A stretch of 45,474 nucleotides of DNA from Fibrobacteria bacterium (GTDB lineage: Bacteria; Fibrobacterota; Fibrobacteria; UBA11236): NCBI GenBank assembly GCA_017881725.1, contig JADGQO010000167.1, positions 1 to 45,474 on the forward strand, read 5' to 3'. A program made the translations under genes and the position numbers. This document shows positions 45,439 through 45,474 of this stretch, one piece after another. The notes below the pieces were generated by a model, which saw nothing but the letters and a program-made list of their open reading frames with translations, did not search any database and was not told where the DNA came from. Positions within the stretch are counted from its first letter, which is position 1; every line of letters starts with the position of its first letter.

Positions 45439-45474
45439 ATGAAAAGAACCTTTCAGCCCCGCAACCGGAAACGC
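45439..45474 (+). CDS. rpmH: Ribosomal protein L34, N-terminal part
   Basis: The first 12 codons, MKRTFQPRNRKR, match the near-invariant start of L34. The gene runs off the window end. rpmH usually lies close to rnpA, yidC and the chromosome origin, which suggests those are to the right. Confidence 0.92.
   Translation, partial: MKRTFQPRNRKR

Overview
The window looks like the chromosome of a Gram-negative, FCB-type bacterium, most plausibly a relative of Fibrobacterota (inference from gene content and architecture, not a database match). Supporting points are: (i) a contiguous rsmG-parA-parB-M23 peptidase-bactofilin-atpZ-atpI-atpBEFHAGDC block; (ii) a short epsilon subunit like that of Bacteroidota/Chlorobi-type ATP synthases; (iii) many large secreted or lipid-anchored proteins made of Ig-like, FN3 and propeller modules, several ending in T9SS-like C-terminal sorting segments; (iv) an LpxL/HtrB-type lipid A acyltransferase. 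The right edge carries the first 12 codons of rpmH. Together with parABS this suggests that the chromosome origin lies beyond the right end.

Left accessory region (1-26.5 kb). It starts with REP-like hairpins that cut off a decayed secreted-protein gene. Next comes a 1746-residue modular subtilisin-like protease ending in a type I dockerin, directly followed by a small protein with a cohesin-like domain. Then follow a broken IS1634-type transposase, a frameshifted secreted protein paralogous to the first pseudogene, an astacin-like metalloprotease fused to a PLL-type propeller, a DUF4143 ATPase behind a cluster of inverted repeats, an outer-membrane protein gene with an in-frame TGA, a membrane adenylate cyclase, a wrecked SGNH hydrolase gene, a CE6-like acetyl esterase, a GH97 glycosidase, a TPR membrane protein, a 1243-residue Ig-repeat lipoprotein and a polyprenyl-phosphate-sugar type glycosyltransferase. 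The theme is secreted degradation and binding of polymers, with many genes decaying.

Middle region (26-32.8 kb). It holds a DUF4399 lipoprotein, a 710-bp AT-rich gap with a strong hairpin, a sigma-70 factor, a MoxR ATPase and a GH26 mannanase-like lipoprotein whose C-terminal module is separated from it by an in-frame TAA. Behind the GH26 gene, the end of that module plus a small lipoprotein gene is tandemly duplicated (period about 721/715 bp) with progressive erosion. In-frame stops of all three kinds (TGA, TAG, TAA) occur in different broken genes, which argues for pseudogene decay rather than codon reassignment.

Right core region (32.8-45.5 kb). A long minus-strand array couples rRNA methylation and chromosome partition (rsmG, parA, parB), envelope shape (M23 peptidase, bactofilin) and the complete F-type ATP synthase. 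Its odd features are a 484-bp hairpin-rich non-coding spacer between atpE and atpF, a low-complexity insertion in gamma, and an epsilon without its helical domain. Two perfect parS sites lie just upstream of rsmG. A perfect 18-bp palindrome sits in the rpmH promoter region.
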